Of a stretch of 64,000 bases of DNA, positions 33,239-41,535 are shown piece after piece (position 1 is the first letter of the stretch; each line of letters starts with the position of its first letter). The notes beneath the pieces were generated by a model. It was not told the DNA's origin, did not search any database, and was given only the letters and a program-made list of their open reading frames with translations. Location of the stretch: contig NZ_CP046171.1 of the NCBI RefSeq assembly GCF_011801125.1, positions 3,100,001 to 3,164,000 on the forward strand. The letters run 5' to 3'. The stretch is from Nocardia brasiliensis (GTDB lineage: Bacteria > Actinomycetota > Actinomycetes > Mycobacteriales > Mycobacteriaceae). A program made the translations under genes and the position numbers.

Positions 33239-34654
33239 TCAGCATCGGACCGATGTCGGTGCGGAACTGTTCTCGGTCGTCGCGGTGGCGGGCGTGGCCG
33301 GGGTGTCGAGCGGCGACGGCCGCAGCCGTGGTTCCGATCGCGGATGACTCGGGGCGGCGGCGCGGGCCGTGGCCAGGACGCAGGTGGCGGCCGTGACCAG
33401 AATGAGGGGATAGCACCCCGCGTAAAGGGGGACCAGGAGGTGTATCCACCATTCGGGAACGTCGCGGGGGAGCATGAAAAAGCCGATGCCGATGGGGTGC
33501 GGCGCTTCCAATTGCGCGGGACCACCCCAATAGTTCCACCACCAGCAGAAGCTGGGGATCGACACCGCGACGACCGGCAGGAAACGCCATTTCGTCCGGG
33601 CGGCGCGGGCGTGGTGCAGGGTGAGGACGAACAGCGGCACCAACCAGACCCAGTGATGGCCCCAGGAGAAAGGCGAAACGCAGGCCGAGGTCATTCCGGT
33701 CAAAGTGATGGCCAGTAGTTCGTTGTGCCGCTGGAATGCGACCACCGCCGCCGCCATGCCGAGCGCGGCGACCGATCCGGTCACCGCGAGCCACAGCCAC
33801 AGCGGTGGCTGATAAACCGTCGTATTGCCGATCGGCGTCGAGAAACGTTGCACGTCATAAAATCTCAGCAACTGCGCGAGGAATCCGTTGACGGATTGAT
33901 TTGCCGGTGAATCGACCAAACCGACGCGACCCGACCGGGTGATCTGCTGTCCCCAGTAACTCCACGAATCGGCGGGCCGGACGAGCGCGCCTGCCGCGAC
34001 GGTCGCGGCCAGCGTCGCCGCCGCGACGCGCCACGTGCGCCACTGGCGCGTGCACGCGAGATAGACCAGGAAGAAGCCCGGCGTCAGTTTGATTCCGGCC
34101 GCGATACCCACCCCGATGCCGCGCATGGCGGACCGGGCGCGGGTGAGGTCCCAGAGCACGAGCAACACCAGGAAGACGTTGATCTGCCCGAGCCAGATGG
34201 TGGTGCGCACCGGCTCGAACGCGGTGCAGACCACCGCGAGCAGCGCGGTGAACGCCCACGTGCGCCGCGTGTTCGCATAGCCGAGGATGCGCAGGCAGCA
34301 CCACACGATTCCGGCCACGGCCGCGAATATCGCGAGCCACCAGACGATCTCGGTGACGCCGAAACTCATGACGGTGAGCGGCACGAACACGAGGGCGGCG
34401 AACGGGGTATAGGTGAACTCCATTTCGAAGAAGACCGGCCCGGTATAGAGCCCGTGGCCGTCCAGGAGGGCGGTACCGCCCGCGCGGTATACCCACAGGT
34501 CGACGTTGTTGCCGAAAAGTCCGTAATACCCGTTTTGGATCGGCAATGCGAAGACGTGCCAGACCAGAACGGCTACGGCGGCAACGGCGGAGAGCGTCAA
34601 CGCCACGGTGCCGACGCCATTGTCCGCGTGCGCACCTCGCTGCACGGTGGTCAA
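33239..34654 (-). CDS. GT87-family membrane glycosyltransferase (PimE/mannosyltransferase type)
   Basis: A 471-residue polytopic membrane protein with about ten hydrophobic segments. The early loop NVDLWVYRAGGTALLDG-GLYTGP carries the aspartate typical of GT87/GT-C enzymes, and GQINVFLVLLVLWDL, GIAAGIKLTPGFFLVYLA and SPFSWGHHWVWLVPLFVL are hallmark segments of the polyprenol-phosphate-mannose-dependent family that includes PimE. It would add mannose or arabinose to an envelope glycolipid on the outer face. Start is uncertain: TTG 34654 or GTG 34645, with no clear Shine-Dalgarno at either. Confidence 0.82.
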   Translation of the reverse strand: MTTVQRGAHADNGVGTVALTLSAVAAVAVLVWHVFALPIQNGYYGLFGNNVDLWVYRAGGTALLDGHGLYTGPVFFEMEFTYTPFAALVFVPLTVMSFGVTEIVWWLAIFAAVAGIVWCCLRILGYANTRRTWAFTALLAVVCTAFEPVRTTIWLGQINVFLVLLVLWDLTRARSAMRGIGVGIAAGIKLTPGFFLVYLACTRQWRTWRVAAATLAATVAAGALVRPADSWSYWGQQITRSGRVGLVDSPANQSVNGFLAQLLRFYDVQRFSTPIGNTTVYQPPLWLWLAVTGSVAALGMAAAVVAFQRHNELLAITLTGMTSACVSPFSWGHHWVWLVPLFVLTLHHARAARTKWRFLPVVAVSIPSFCWWWNYWGGPAQLEAPHPIGIGFFMLPRDVPEWWIHLLVPLYAGCYPLILVTAATCVLATARAAAPSHPRSEPRLRPSPLDTPATPATATTENSSAPTSVRC

Positions 34655-34843
34655 TGTTCTAACGCGGCGATGTGCGGCGGAATGTGTGTGCTGTCGCGGT
34701 ACGCCGACCTGCCTGCAACAATTCGAGCTCCTTTTCTACGGTGACGCACGCCGGGTATTTCGTAGTAGAGCCCCGATACTTTAACCACAGCTTTCGACCG
34801 CGGCCTCCAGCCGGGTCCGGTCGTGGCCCGCCGAAGACGACAG

Positions 34844-34874
34844 CGGCCCCCTCCGCACGCGGCGGAAGGGGCCG
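34844..34874 (-). terminator. hairpin terminator after the leftward biosynthetic arm
   Basis: A 12-bp stem (GGCCCCCTCCGC at 34845-34856 with GCGGAAGGGGCC at 34862-34873, one mismatch) closes a 5-base loop. It lies 32 bases past the stop of the ketopantoate-reductase-like gene. There is no strong U-tract, as is usual for actinobacterial terminators. Confidence 0.6.
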
Positions 34875-34905
34875 TTGTGCCGGTGCCCAGTCACCGGCGG
34901 GTGGG

Positions 34906-35829
34906 TCAGCCGGCGGCCGCCGATCCGTCAGCCAGCGGGGTGAGGTCGGTGACCAGCCGCTCGGTCAGCGGCATGGGCACCGCGTGCTGCTCGGCGATGC
35001 GCAGCAGCGCGCCGCCGATGGCATCGAGCTCCAACGCCCGCCCGGCGTCGGCGTCGCGTTGCATGGACGACTTGGCCTCTGGCGGGAAGGCGTCGTAGAA
35101 CCGCAGTGCCGCCTCGACATCGGCGGGCACGCCCGCCGCCCGGCTCAGCGCGGCGATCTCGGCGACCAGGTCGGTCAGTTCGGCGCGGTGCACCGTGCGC
35201 AGGTCGCCGACCGGGCACCGGTGCCACGTGCTCAGCAAGGCGAAGGGGGCGAGGAAGAACAACTTGCCCCACAGCAACGCCGCCTCGTCGGGGCGGGCCG
35301 CGGCCTGCACCCCGGCATCGGCGAGCAGCGTGACGAGCGCCTCGATCCGATCGGACGGCGTTGCGGCACTTGCCAGATCGATCTCGACGAAGGGGCTGCC
35401 GTGCTCGATGACGCCGGGCGCGACCCGCGTCGCGGCTACCCGGATCACCGCGGGCACAACGAGTTCCCGGCGATACCGCGCCCGCAACGCTGCCGGGTGT
35501 TCGATCCCGTTGAGCAGCGGCACCACCAGCGCGTCCCCGAGCACATCGGGGGCGACCCGGGTCAGTGCCGCGCCGAGCACATTCTGTTTCACCGTGACCA
35601 GCACCAGATCGACCGGTTCGCGCAGTTCGGTATCCGCCTCGGCCTTCACCGTGAAATCACCGAACAGCTTGCTGCGCACCTGGATTCCGTGTGCGCGCAC
35701 GGTGTCCACGGTCGCCTCGCCGCCGAGGAAGATGACGCGGTGCCCGGCGCGCGCCAGCAGCGCACCCACCAGTCCGCCGACACCGCCGGGGCCGAGCACT
35801 GCCACCCGCCATGGTCGCACTGTGTTCAT
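34906..35829 (-). CDS. 2-dehydropantoate 2-reductase-like enzyme
   Basis: A 307-residue NADPH-dependent reductase of the ApbA/PanE family. The Rossmann motif is Gly13-Pro-Gly15-Gly-Val-Gly18 (VAVLGPGGVGGLVGALLARAGH), followed by DLVLVTVKQ and NGIEHPAALR. The catalytic-lysine region reads LLWGKLFFLAPF; canonical PanE has WxKxxxN, so the asparagine is not kept and the substrate may not be ketopantoate. It is the last of three leftward genes. ATG 35829 overlaps the preceding stop (35826-35829). In this context it probably reduces a keto or imino intermediate of the proposed pathway. Confidence 0.82.
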   Translation of the reverse strand: MNTVRPWRVAVLGPGGVGGLVGALLARAGHRVIFLGGEATVDTVRAHGIQVRSKLFGDFTVKAEADTELREPVDLVLVTVKQNVLGAALTRVAPDVLGDALVVPLLNGIEHPAALRARYRRELVVPAVIRVAATRVAPGVIEHGSPFVEIDLASAATPSDRIEALVTLLADAGVQAAARPDEAALLWGKLFFLAPFALLSTWHRCPVGDLRTVHRAELTDLVAEIAALSRAAGVPADVEAALRFYDAFPPEAKSSMQRDADAGRALELDAIGGALLRIAEQHAVPMPLTERLVTDLTPLADGSAAAG

Positions 35830-37100
35830 CGGGTCCTTTCGTTGGTCGTGGGGAACCAGATGTCCTCGTTCGCCACGTCGGTGGCCCGGTACTTCCCGAG
35901 CGCACTGATCAGCAGCCGTAGTTCCAACTCGAACGCGGACAGCAGGTTCGTCAGTCCATGATCGGCGTTCTCGTCGGCGGCCACGAGGGCGGCCCGGCCC
36001 AAGCCGACGGCGGTGGCGCCGAGGGCAAGGCATTTGACCACTCGGGTGCCCTCCCAGCACCTTCCGGAGACGAGCAGGCTGTGCCCCTGTCGGTCCCGCC
36101 CCGCCACCCGGTGCAGGCACTCGGCCAGGGGCAGGCCGACATGGTCGAGGAATCCGTGTGGCGCCCAGCCGGTCCCCGCCTCCGCGCCGTCGACGGTGAC
36201 GGCGTCGGCGCCCGCCGCCCACGCGACCTCGGCCGCCGCGCCCACGTCCCGGGCGGGCGGCAGCTTCACCCATACGCGACAGCGCGGATAGTTGTTGCGC
36301 ATCAACCGGATCTGCTGCCGCAGGATCTCGGGGGTGAACGTGCCGGGGGTGGCCGAGCGCAGCATCGGTGCGTCGGCGCTCGCGTAGATATCGAGGATGT
36401 CGTACTGCGCCGAAAGGTCGGCGGCGCGGTCCCTCGGCACCAGTGTCATGCCGCCGACACCCGGTTTCGCGCCCTGGCCGACCTTCAGCTCGAACGCCAA
36501 ACGTCCACTGGCCAACAGTGGTTCGCTCGACGGATCGCTGTACACCAGGTTCCACACCTCGGCGTCGGCGTCCTCGGTGCTCTGCTGCACGATCACGCCG
36601 CCGACGTCATCGGCCGCGCGCTTGGTGTACTCGGTGAGTCTGCGCAGCAGTGAGCTGGGCGCCTCCTCGACCATTCGGCCGTAACCCGAGACGGGAACGA
36701 TATTCTCGCCGATCACCATCGGCACCCCCGCGGCGCCCGCTTGCGCGGCCACCGCGACACCGAGGTCGCCATCGGCCACCGCGGTCGAGCCGAAAGCCGA
36801 GACATAGAGCGGCAATGCCGAGCGCAGGCCGCCGATGGTGGTGCGCAGATCCACGTCGCCGGCCAGCGGCTCGCGGCCGAGGTCGAACAGCTTCTCCTCG
36901 CGCAGCGGCACGAAGACCGGCGGCACCAGCCGGGCGCGGTCGATCGAATCGGTATCGCCCGATTCGGCCGGCGCGTCCCGCCCCTGACCGAACAGTCGCG
37001 CGCCGTAGTGCGCGTTGTCGGGAAACACCGCCCCCGCCGCCGTGCGCGCCCGCGCGCGCACCTCGCGTTCGGGAAACCCGGGTGCCGAGAGCACGCTCAC
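35826..37100 (-). CDS. glutamate-synthase-like FMN-binding protein without Fe-S cysteines
   Basis: A 424-residue TIM-barrel protein matching the FMN-binding central domain of glutamate synthase large subunit (LPLYVSAFGSTAVADG, VPMVIGENIVPVSGYGRM, EVWNLVYSDPSSEPLL, FELKVGQGAKPGVGGM, DAVTVDGAEAGTGWAPHGF, KCLALGATAVGLGRAALVAAD). GltB proteins follow this with a Cys-x5-Cys-x4/5-Cys [3Fe-4S] site. Here that place reads ENADHGLTNLL with no cysteines, and no glutaminase or GXGXG domain is attached. It could use FMN for a nitrogen-related redox step. GTG 37100 overlaps the previous stop; the stop overlaps the next start. Confidence 0.8.
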   Translation of the reverse strand: MSVLSAPGFPEREVRARARTAAGAVFPDNAHYGARLFGQGRDAPAESGDTDSIDRARLVPPVFVPLREEKLFDLGREPLAGDVDLRTTIGGLRSALPLYVSAFGSTAVADGDLGVAVAAQAGAAGVPMVIGENIVPVSGYGRMVEEAPSSLLRRLTEYTKRAADDVGGVIVQQSTEDADAEVWNLVYSDPSSEPLLASGRLAFELKVGQGAKPGVGGMTLVPRDRAADLSAQYDILDIYASADAPMLRSATPGTFTPEILRQQIRLMRNNYPRCRVWVKLPPARDVGAAAEVAWAAGADAVTVDGAEAGTGWAPHGFLDHVGLPLAECLHRVAGRDRQGHSLLVSGRCWEGTRVVKCLALGATAVGLGRAALVAADENADHGLTNLLSAFELELRLLISALGKYRATDVANEDIWFPTTNERTR

Positions 37101-38110
37101 GGACGGGGCTCCCCCGGCACCTTCGGGTAGGCGGTGGCCTGCCAGACCGCGTCCAGCCCGGCGAGGAAACGGGTGAACCGCTCGACGCCGAGCCCGAAAC
37201 CCGCACTGGGCGAAAGGCCCTCGCGGGCGAGGGTGAGATACCACTCGTACTTGGCCGGGTTCTCGCCGGTCTCGCGCATCCGGGTGAGCAGGGTGCGATA
37301 GTCCGATTCGCGCTCGCTGCCGCTCATCATCTCGCCGTACCCGCCGGGGAAGATCAGGTCGAAATTGCGCAGCATGCCCGGCTCGTCGGGGTTCTCGCTG
37401 TCGTAGAAGCCGCGCGAGCCCTTCGGGTAGTCGGTGATGAAGAACGGGCGGGTGGTCGCGGCGGAGATGATTTCCTCACCCGCCCAGTCGATCTCGGTGT
37501 GCTCGCGCTGGTGGTAGCCGAGCTCGCGCAGTTCCCGCACCGCGGCGGTGTGGCGCTTGCGGTCGTAGGGGGCCGCGATCACCTGCTTCAACTGTTCGAG
37601 GTCGCGGCCGAGCAGTTCCAGCTCGCGCTGGGCGTTGCTCAGCACGTACTCCACCGCGTACTTCGTCACGCGTTCGGCCACGTCCATGGCGTCCTCGCGG
37701 GAGCCGTGCGCGATCTCCACGTCGAGCTGGTGGAATTCGGCGAGGTGGCGATGGGTCACCGCGGTCTCCAGCGGTTCGAGCCGTACGTTGGGCGCCACGT
37801 GGAAGATCTTCTCGAACGCGAGCAGCGAGGACTGCTTGTAGAGGATGCCGCTGGTCATCAGCTTGTAGCGATGGCCGTAGTAGTCGATGTCGACCTGCTT
37901 CGCGCCGCGGGCCCCCGGATCGGTCACCGGACCGATGATGGGCGGCAGCAATTCGGTAAAACCCTCCGCGGTCAGGAATTCCCGCGCGGCCGCCAGAAAA
38001 CGGGCCTGCACGGTCAATGCGGCAATGGTTCGCGGCGAGGTGAGATGCGCGCGCGGCAGGGGTAGCGCCGAACTCGCGGGTTCCGTCGATTCAGGCAAAG
38101 TTCGATCCAT
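37097..38110 (-). CDS. archaeal-type asparagine synthetase (class II aminoacyl-tRNA synthetase paralogue)
   Basis: A 337-residue catalytic core of the Asp/Asn/Lys-tRNA-synthetase class: motif 2 region VRLEPLETAVTHRHLAEFHQLDVE, and motif 3 GLGVERFTRFLAG. The N-terminal OB-fold anticodon domain (about 100 aa) is absent. The segments LLPPIIGPVTDP, MLRNFDLIFPGGYGEMMSGSE and AYPKVPGEP closely follow the archaeal asparagine synthetase described from Pyrococcus abyssi, which adenylates aspartate and amidates it with ammonia. In this cluster the likely substrate is 3-methylaspartate or a product of it. First gene of the leftward arm. ATG 38110. Its stop overlaps the GTG of the FMN protein gene (37097-37100). 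Confidence 0.82.
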   Translation of the reverse strand: MDRTLPESTEPASSALPLPRAHLTSPRTIAALTVQARFLAAAREFLTAEGFTELLPPIIGPVTDPGARGAKQVDIDYYGHRYKLMTSGILYKQSSLLAFEKIFHVAPNVRLEPLETAVTHRHLAEFHQLDVEIAHGSREDAMDVAERVTKYAVEYVLSNAQRELELLGRDLEQLKQVIAAPYDRKRHTAAVRELRELGYHQREHTEIDWAGEEIISAATTRPFFITDYPKGSRGFYDSENPDEPGMLRNFDLIFPGGYGEMMSGSERESDYRTLLTRMRETGENPAKYEWYLTLAREGLSPSAGFGLGVERFTRFLAGLDAVWQATAYPKVPGEPRP

Positions 38111-38693
38111 TCCATGGTCCGTGGGGGTGGCCGCGATCGGGACGTGCTCGAGCCCCAGCGTCGAGCCGTCGATTCGGCGCGGGCATTCATCGTCAGGAAT
38201 AGTGTTCCAGTCGCGTGCGCCCGTTGTTCACGGCCATCCCTCGTGGGCAATTGGTCCGCTATGAGATAACGTATTTCCGAATACGCGGTAACTGGCGGAA
38301 AACTATTGCGCTGGAGCTTTCATAAAACCCCCCGTTCCTGCTGGACTGACTGCAAATGCACTGGTCACTGGCCCATTCTCCCCCTGAATGATCGCCATGT
38401 CCACCCCCCGGGTGGGGGGTTCGACGTGCAAGATCAATTCCGCCGGAATTGCGGAATCCGAGGTGGCGAGGGTTACTCGCCTCGCTTTGACAGCCGGTGT
38501 GGGCCGATGTAACTTGGCTTTAACAGGGCCGGGGTAGTCGAAATGGGGTGTGACTTCCCTTCAGGAGCATCTGGGGGTACTGCTCCGGGTGTGTGAATTC
38601 TGAGAGGGTGGACTTGGATCAGCCGTTGTCTGATTTGATGCTGAGCACCTTACTACTGCCTCCGTGGCGATACCGGAAGTGAATCCCCATAAA
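38111..38693. other. divergent regulatory region of the mutase cluster
   Basis: No gene is supported in these roughly 580 bases, which are noticeably richer in A/T than the flanks. I see four inverted repeats: CGTATT-TCCG-AATACG (38270-38285), ACCCCCC-GGGT-GGGGGGT (38403-38420), GGCGAG-GGTTA-CTCGCC (38465-38481) and GGAGCA-N11-TGCTCC (38564-38586). The last is inside the predicted leader of the rightward transcript. A cobalamin riboswitch was looked for, but its B12 box was not found. Confidence 0.55.
38487..38515 (+). promoter_or_regulatory. probable sigma-70-type promoter of the rightward biosynthetic operon
   Basis: TTGACA (38487-38492), a 17-base spacer, then TAACTT (38510-38515). The -35 is a perfect consensus and the spacing is ideal. 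Transcription would start near 38522, giving a leader of about 170 bases with a hairpin at 38564-38586 before the monooxygenase gene. A hairpin at 38465-38481 lies just upstream of the -35 and could be an activator or repressor site. Confidence 0.6.
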
Positions 38694-39806
38694 ATGAACT
38701 ACGACCGTTCGAACTTCGCTCCACTGTCTCATACACGCGAGGCCGACCGTGGCGAGTTGAGGTTCCATTGGTGTGCGCCGCTGGACAGCGGGCAGCAGAA
38801 GGCCACCGAGAAGTATCGGGTCGGCGAACTCGACTTCGACGGGATGGTCTCCTTCGTGCAGGAGGCCGACGCGCTCGGCGTCGACTCGCTGCTGATGGGC
38901 ATCGCCGACTACATGCCCGATCCGCTGCCGATGATCGGCGCGCTGGTCCGGGAGACCGAGAACGTCACCTTCATCCTCGCCTACCGGCCGGGGCTGCTGT
39001 CGCCGACGTTGTTCACCCAAGTGGTGAACACGATCTCGTGGATGTCGAACGGCCGGATCGCGCTGAACCTGGTCGCGGGCATCTCCCCGGCCGAGCAGGC
39101 AGGCTACGGCGATTTCGTCGCCCACGACGGACGTTACGCCCGCACCCAGGAGTTCCTCGAGATCTGTCATCGGTTCTGGCGCGGTGAGAAGCCGCTGACC
39201 TACGAGGGCGACCACTACGTGATCAAGGAGGCCGCGCTCGGGCTCGGTTACCTCGGCGGCGGACGGCCCGAGATCTACCTCAGCGGCGCATCGGGGATCG
39301 CGCAGGAGACCGCCGCAATGTTCGGCGACTGCTGGCTGCGCTACGGCGACACTCCCGAAGGCATGGGGGCCGCGGCAAGGCCGGTGCTCGACAAGGGAAT
39401 TCGCGTCGGCACCCGAATGCACGTGCTGGCCAGGGAAACTCGGGAGCAGGCGCTCATCGATCTGGCCGCCATGCAGGACAACCCGGACGAGGCGCACAAG
39501 GCCTGGGTCGCGCAGGTGGTCGCGGCCTCGGACTCCGAAGCCGTCAAGACCTCGTTCCGGCTGGCCGAACAGGCCGACGGCGACTGGCTTTCGCCGATGA
39601 TCTACTCCGGTTTCGTGCCCTATCGCGGCGGCCCCGCGCTGTGCGTGGTCGGCAGCTATCAAGAGGTCGCCGACTACCTCTACCAGTACAAGGCGCACGG
39701 GGTCAGCGAGTTCATCTTCTCCGGCTGGCCGACCCGCGACGAGATGCGGATCTTCTACACCCACGTGCTGCCGCTGATCCGGGAACACGAGAGACGGCCG
39801 GCATGA
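38694..39806 (+). CDS. LLM-class flavin-dependent monooxygenase (alkanesulfonate-monooxygenase-like)
   Basis: A 370-residue luciferase-like TIM-barrel enzyme. RFHWCAPLDSGQQKATEKY, EADALGVDSLLMGIADYMPDPLP, FILAYRPGLLSPTLFTQVVNTISWMSNGRIALNLVAGIS and EFIFSGWPTRDEMRIFYTHVLPLI match the SsuD-type branch that uses reduced FMN and O2. Related enzymes oxidise sulfonates, amines or carbon in small molecules. There is no sulfonate transporter nearby, and it opens the rightward arm of the mutase cluster, so a tailoring oxidation is more likely. GTG 38664 would extend it by ten residues. ATG 38694 was preferred because GGAAG precedes it. The stop overlaps the MFS start. Confidence 0.85.
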   Translation: MNYDRSNFAPLSHTREADRGELRFHWCAPLDSGQQKATEKYRVGELDFDGMVSFVQEADALGVDSLLMGIADYMPDPLPMIGALVRETENVTFILAYRPGLLSPTLFTQVVNTISWMSNGRIALNLVAGISPAEQAGYGDFVAHDGRYARTQEFLEICHRFWRGEKPLTYEGDHYVIKEAALGLGYLGGGRPEIYLSGASGIAQETAAMFGDCWLRYGDTPEGMGAAARPVLDKGIRVGTRMHVLARETREQALIDLAAMQDNPDEAHKAWVAQVVAASDSEAVKTSFRLAEQADGDWLSPMIYSGFVPYRGGPALCVVGSYQEVADYLYQYKAHGVSEFIFSGWPTRDEMRIFYTHVLPLIREHERRPA

Positions 39807-41050
39807 CATCGCGAGCGGTGCCGCGGCACAGCGCGCTGTTCGCCACCGGCGTGCTGCTCGGACTGATCGCCGAACAAGTGGTGCTGTTCGCGGTGCCGCT
39901 GTTGATCTTTCAGGACACCAAGCAGGTGTCCACGCTCGGCTTCGCGTTCGCGCTGGAGTGGGTGCCCGCACTGGTTGCCTACCCGTTCGCGGGTCTGCTC
40001 GCCGATCGCGACGGCGGGGCCAGGCTGTTCACCAGGGTCGCGGTGCTGCGTGCGCTCATCCTGCTGACCGTCATGGTCATCTGTATGGTTCAGCCCGGCT
40101 GGATGGTGCCTGCGCTGATGACCAGTGGCGCGCTCCTGTCACTGTGCGTGGCGCCCATCCGCATGTCGATCGAACGGATGGTCCCGCAGCTGGCCAAGGA
40201 CTCCCAGATCGCCACGGTGCAGTCGCTGGTGCAGAACACCGAGCTGCTCGCCATGGCGCTCGGTCCCGCGCTGGCGATCCTGGCCGCGGCGTTGCTCGGC
40301 AAGCTCTGGCTGCTGCTCGTCGCGGCCGCCGCGTTCGGGATCAGCGCACTGACCTGGTTGCCGTTGCCGCGCCCGCAGACTAGGCAGCGGGTCGAGTGGG
40401 CGGCCCGAAAGGTGCTCTCGGAGTTGGCCATCGGCTGGCAGCTCATGGTGCGGATCCGCCCGGTGCTGCTGCTCGGCATCCTCAACTTCACGATCAATCT
40501 GGTGGTCGGGGTGTTGATCGTATCGAACGCGGCGCTGGTCACCGACGTGTTCAACGCGCCGGACTCGGCCTACGGTGCGCTGAACGCGGCGGTCGGCGTC
40601 ACCGGGTTGCTCAACCTGCTGGTGATGCCCGCGCTGCTGCGCCGCGTCGGCGTCGAACCCATTGGCGCCACCGGCTTCTGGCTGATGTGCGTGGCGTTGC
40701 TGATCGCCGCGCTCGCTCCGTCCTATTGGATCTACGCGCCCGCCTTCGTCGTGATGCTCGTCGGCAGTGCGCTCTACAACATCTACAACCGCACCCAGCG
40801 GGTGAAGGTGATCCCCGGCCAACATCTCGGCAAGGTGATGGGGCCGTTCTATTTGCTCAACCTTTTGTCCTATCCGATCGCGGGTCTGCTGATCGGTGGT
40901 CTGGGTGCCACCATCGGCCCACAACGACTTGCGCTGTGGCTGGGCGGCCTGCTCTGCCTGTTCGGCGCGGTTTTCCTGCCGTTGACGATGGCCAGCTTCC
41001 GTAAAGCGCTCCTGGCCCGCGAGAACGCTAACGTCGAGGTCGTGACATGA
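39803..41050 (+). CDS. MFS transporter (probable product exporter)
   Basis: A 415-residue membrane protein with about 11-12 hydrophobic helices. The first cytoplasmic loop has LLADRDGGARLFT, the major-facilitator motif A variant, and NTELLAMALGPALAILAAALLG matches motif C-like glycine/proline-rich helix 5 of exporters. It belongs to the enterobactin-exporter/macrolide-efflux-like group. ATG 39803 overlaps the monooxygenase stop, and its stop overlaps the mutase S gene (41047-41050). It probably exports the final product or protects the producer. Confidence 0.85.
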   Translation: MTSRAVPRHSALFATGVLLGLIAEQVVLFAVPLLIFQDTKQVSTLGFAFALEWVPALVAYPFAGLLADRDGGARLFTRVAVLRALILLTVMVICMVQPGWMVPALMTSGALLSLCVAPIRMSIERMVPQLAKDSQIATVQSLVQNTELLAMALGPALAILAAALLGKLWLLLVAAAAFGISALTWLPLPRPQTRQRVEWAARKVLSELAIGWQLMVRIRPVLLLGILNFTINLVVGVLIVSNAALVTDVFNAPDSAYGALNAAVGVTGLLNLLVMPALLRRVGVEPIGATGFWLMCVALLIAALAPSYWIYAPAFVVMLVGSALYNIYNRTQRVKVIPGQHLGKVMGPFYLLNLLSYPIAGLLIGGLGATIGPQRLALWLGGLLCLFGAVFLPLTMASFRKALLARENANVEVVT

Positions 41051-41535
41051 ACGCCAGCTTCCGGTGCGTGCTGAGCACCGTCGAATCCGATTCCCATCTC
41101 TGGAATCTGGTCTACCTGCAGAAGTTGCTCGAGGAGCACGGCGCCGAGGTGCGCAACCTCGGCACGTGCACGCCGGTGGCCTGCGTGGCGGACGCGATTC
41201 GCGCGCAGCGGCCCGACCTGCTCGTCGTGTCGAGCGTCAACGGCCACGGCAGCCACGGTGCCAAGGTGCTGCTTTCCGCGCTGCGCGCACAGGGATTGGA
41301 GGTGCCGTGTGCCATCGGCGGCAAGCTGACCACCGCGGTGTCCGACGACGACCGGGTCCGGCGCGAACTGCTCGAACTGGGCTACACCGACGTGTTCCTC
41401 GGTGACGACGCCATCGAGCGTTTCCGCGGCTTCCTGCGTTTCGGTATCGCACAGGGGTTTTCGGCATGGCGGGCCGATCGCGCCGTGATCACGCCGTGGG
41501 ACGGCGAGCACGCGGAAACACGAGAGGTCTACTGA
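41047..41535 (+). CDS. glutamate mutase (methylaspartate mutase) S subunit, B12-binding
   Basis: A 162-residue cobalamin-binding protein. The base-off motif is Asp15-x-His17-x2-Asn20 (the usual Gly of DxHxxG is Asn), with His17 as the lower cobalt ligand. SSVNGHG (62-68) matches the SSLxGxG loop, and IGGK (90-93) the GG turn that hold the nucleotide tail. With subunit E (44256) it would interconvert L-glutamate and (2S,3S)-3-methylaspartate by a radical carbon shift. Enzymes with separate S and E chains are known from Clostridium and from vicenistatin and friulimicin biosynthesis. A charged tail of about 30 residues extends past the family end. One-base overlap with the ATP-grasp gene. Confidence 0.85.
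   Translation: MNASFRCVLSTVESDSHLWNLVYLQKLLEEHGAEVRNLGTCTPVACVADAIRAQRPDLLVVSSVNGHGSHGAKVLLSALRAQGLEVPCAIGGKLTTAVSDDDRVRRELLELGYTDVFLGDDAIERFRGFLRFGIAQGFSAWRADRAVITPWDGEHAETREVY

Noticed and set aside
37097..38110. Functional AspRS, AsnRS or LysRS housekeeping gene
   Set aside because: It lacks the anticodon-binding domain, is only 337 residues long, and is coupled to metabolic genes.
38300..38690. Cobalamin riboswitch before the mutase operon
   Set aside because: Expected from B12 dependence, but the conserved B12 box and core could not be found by eye. A covariance search would decide.
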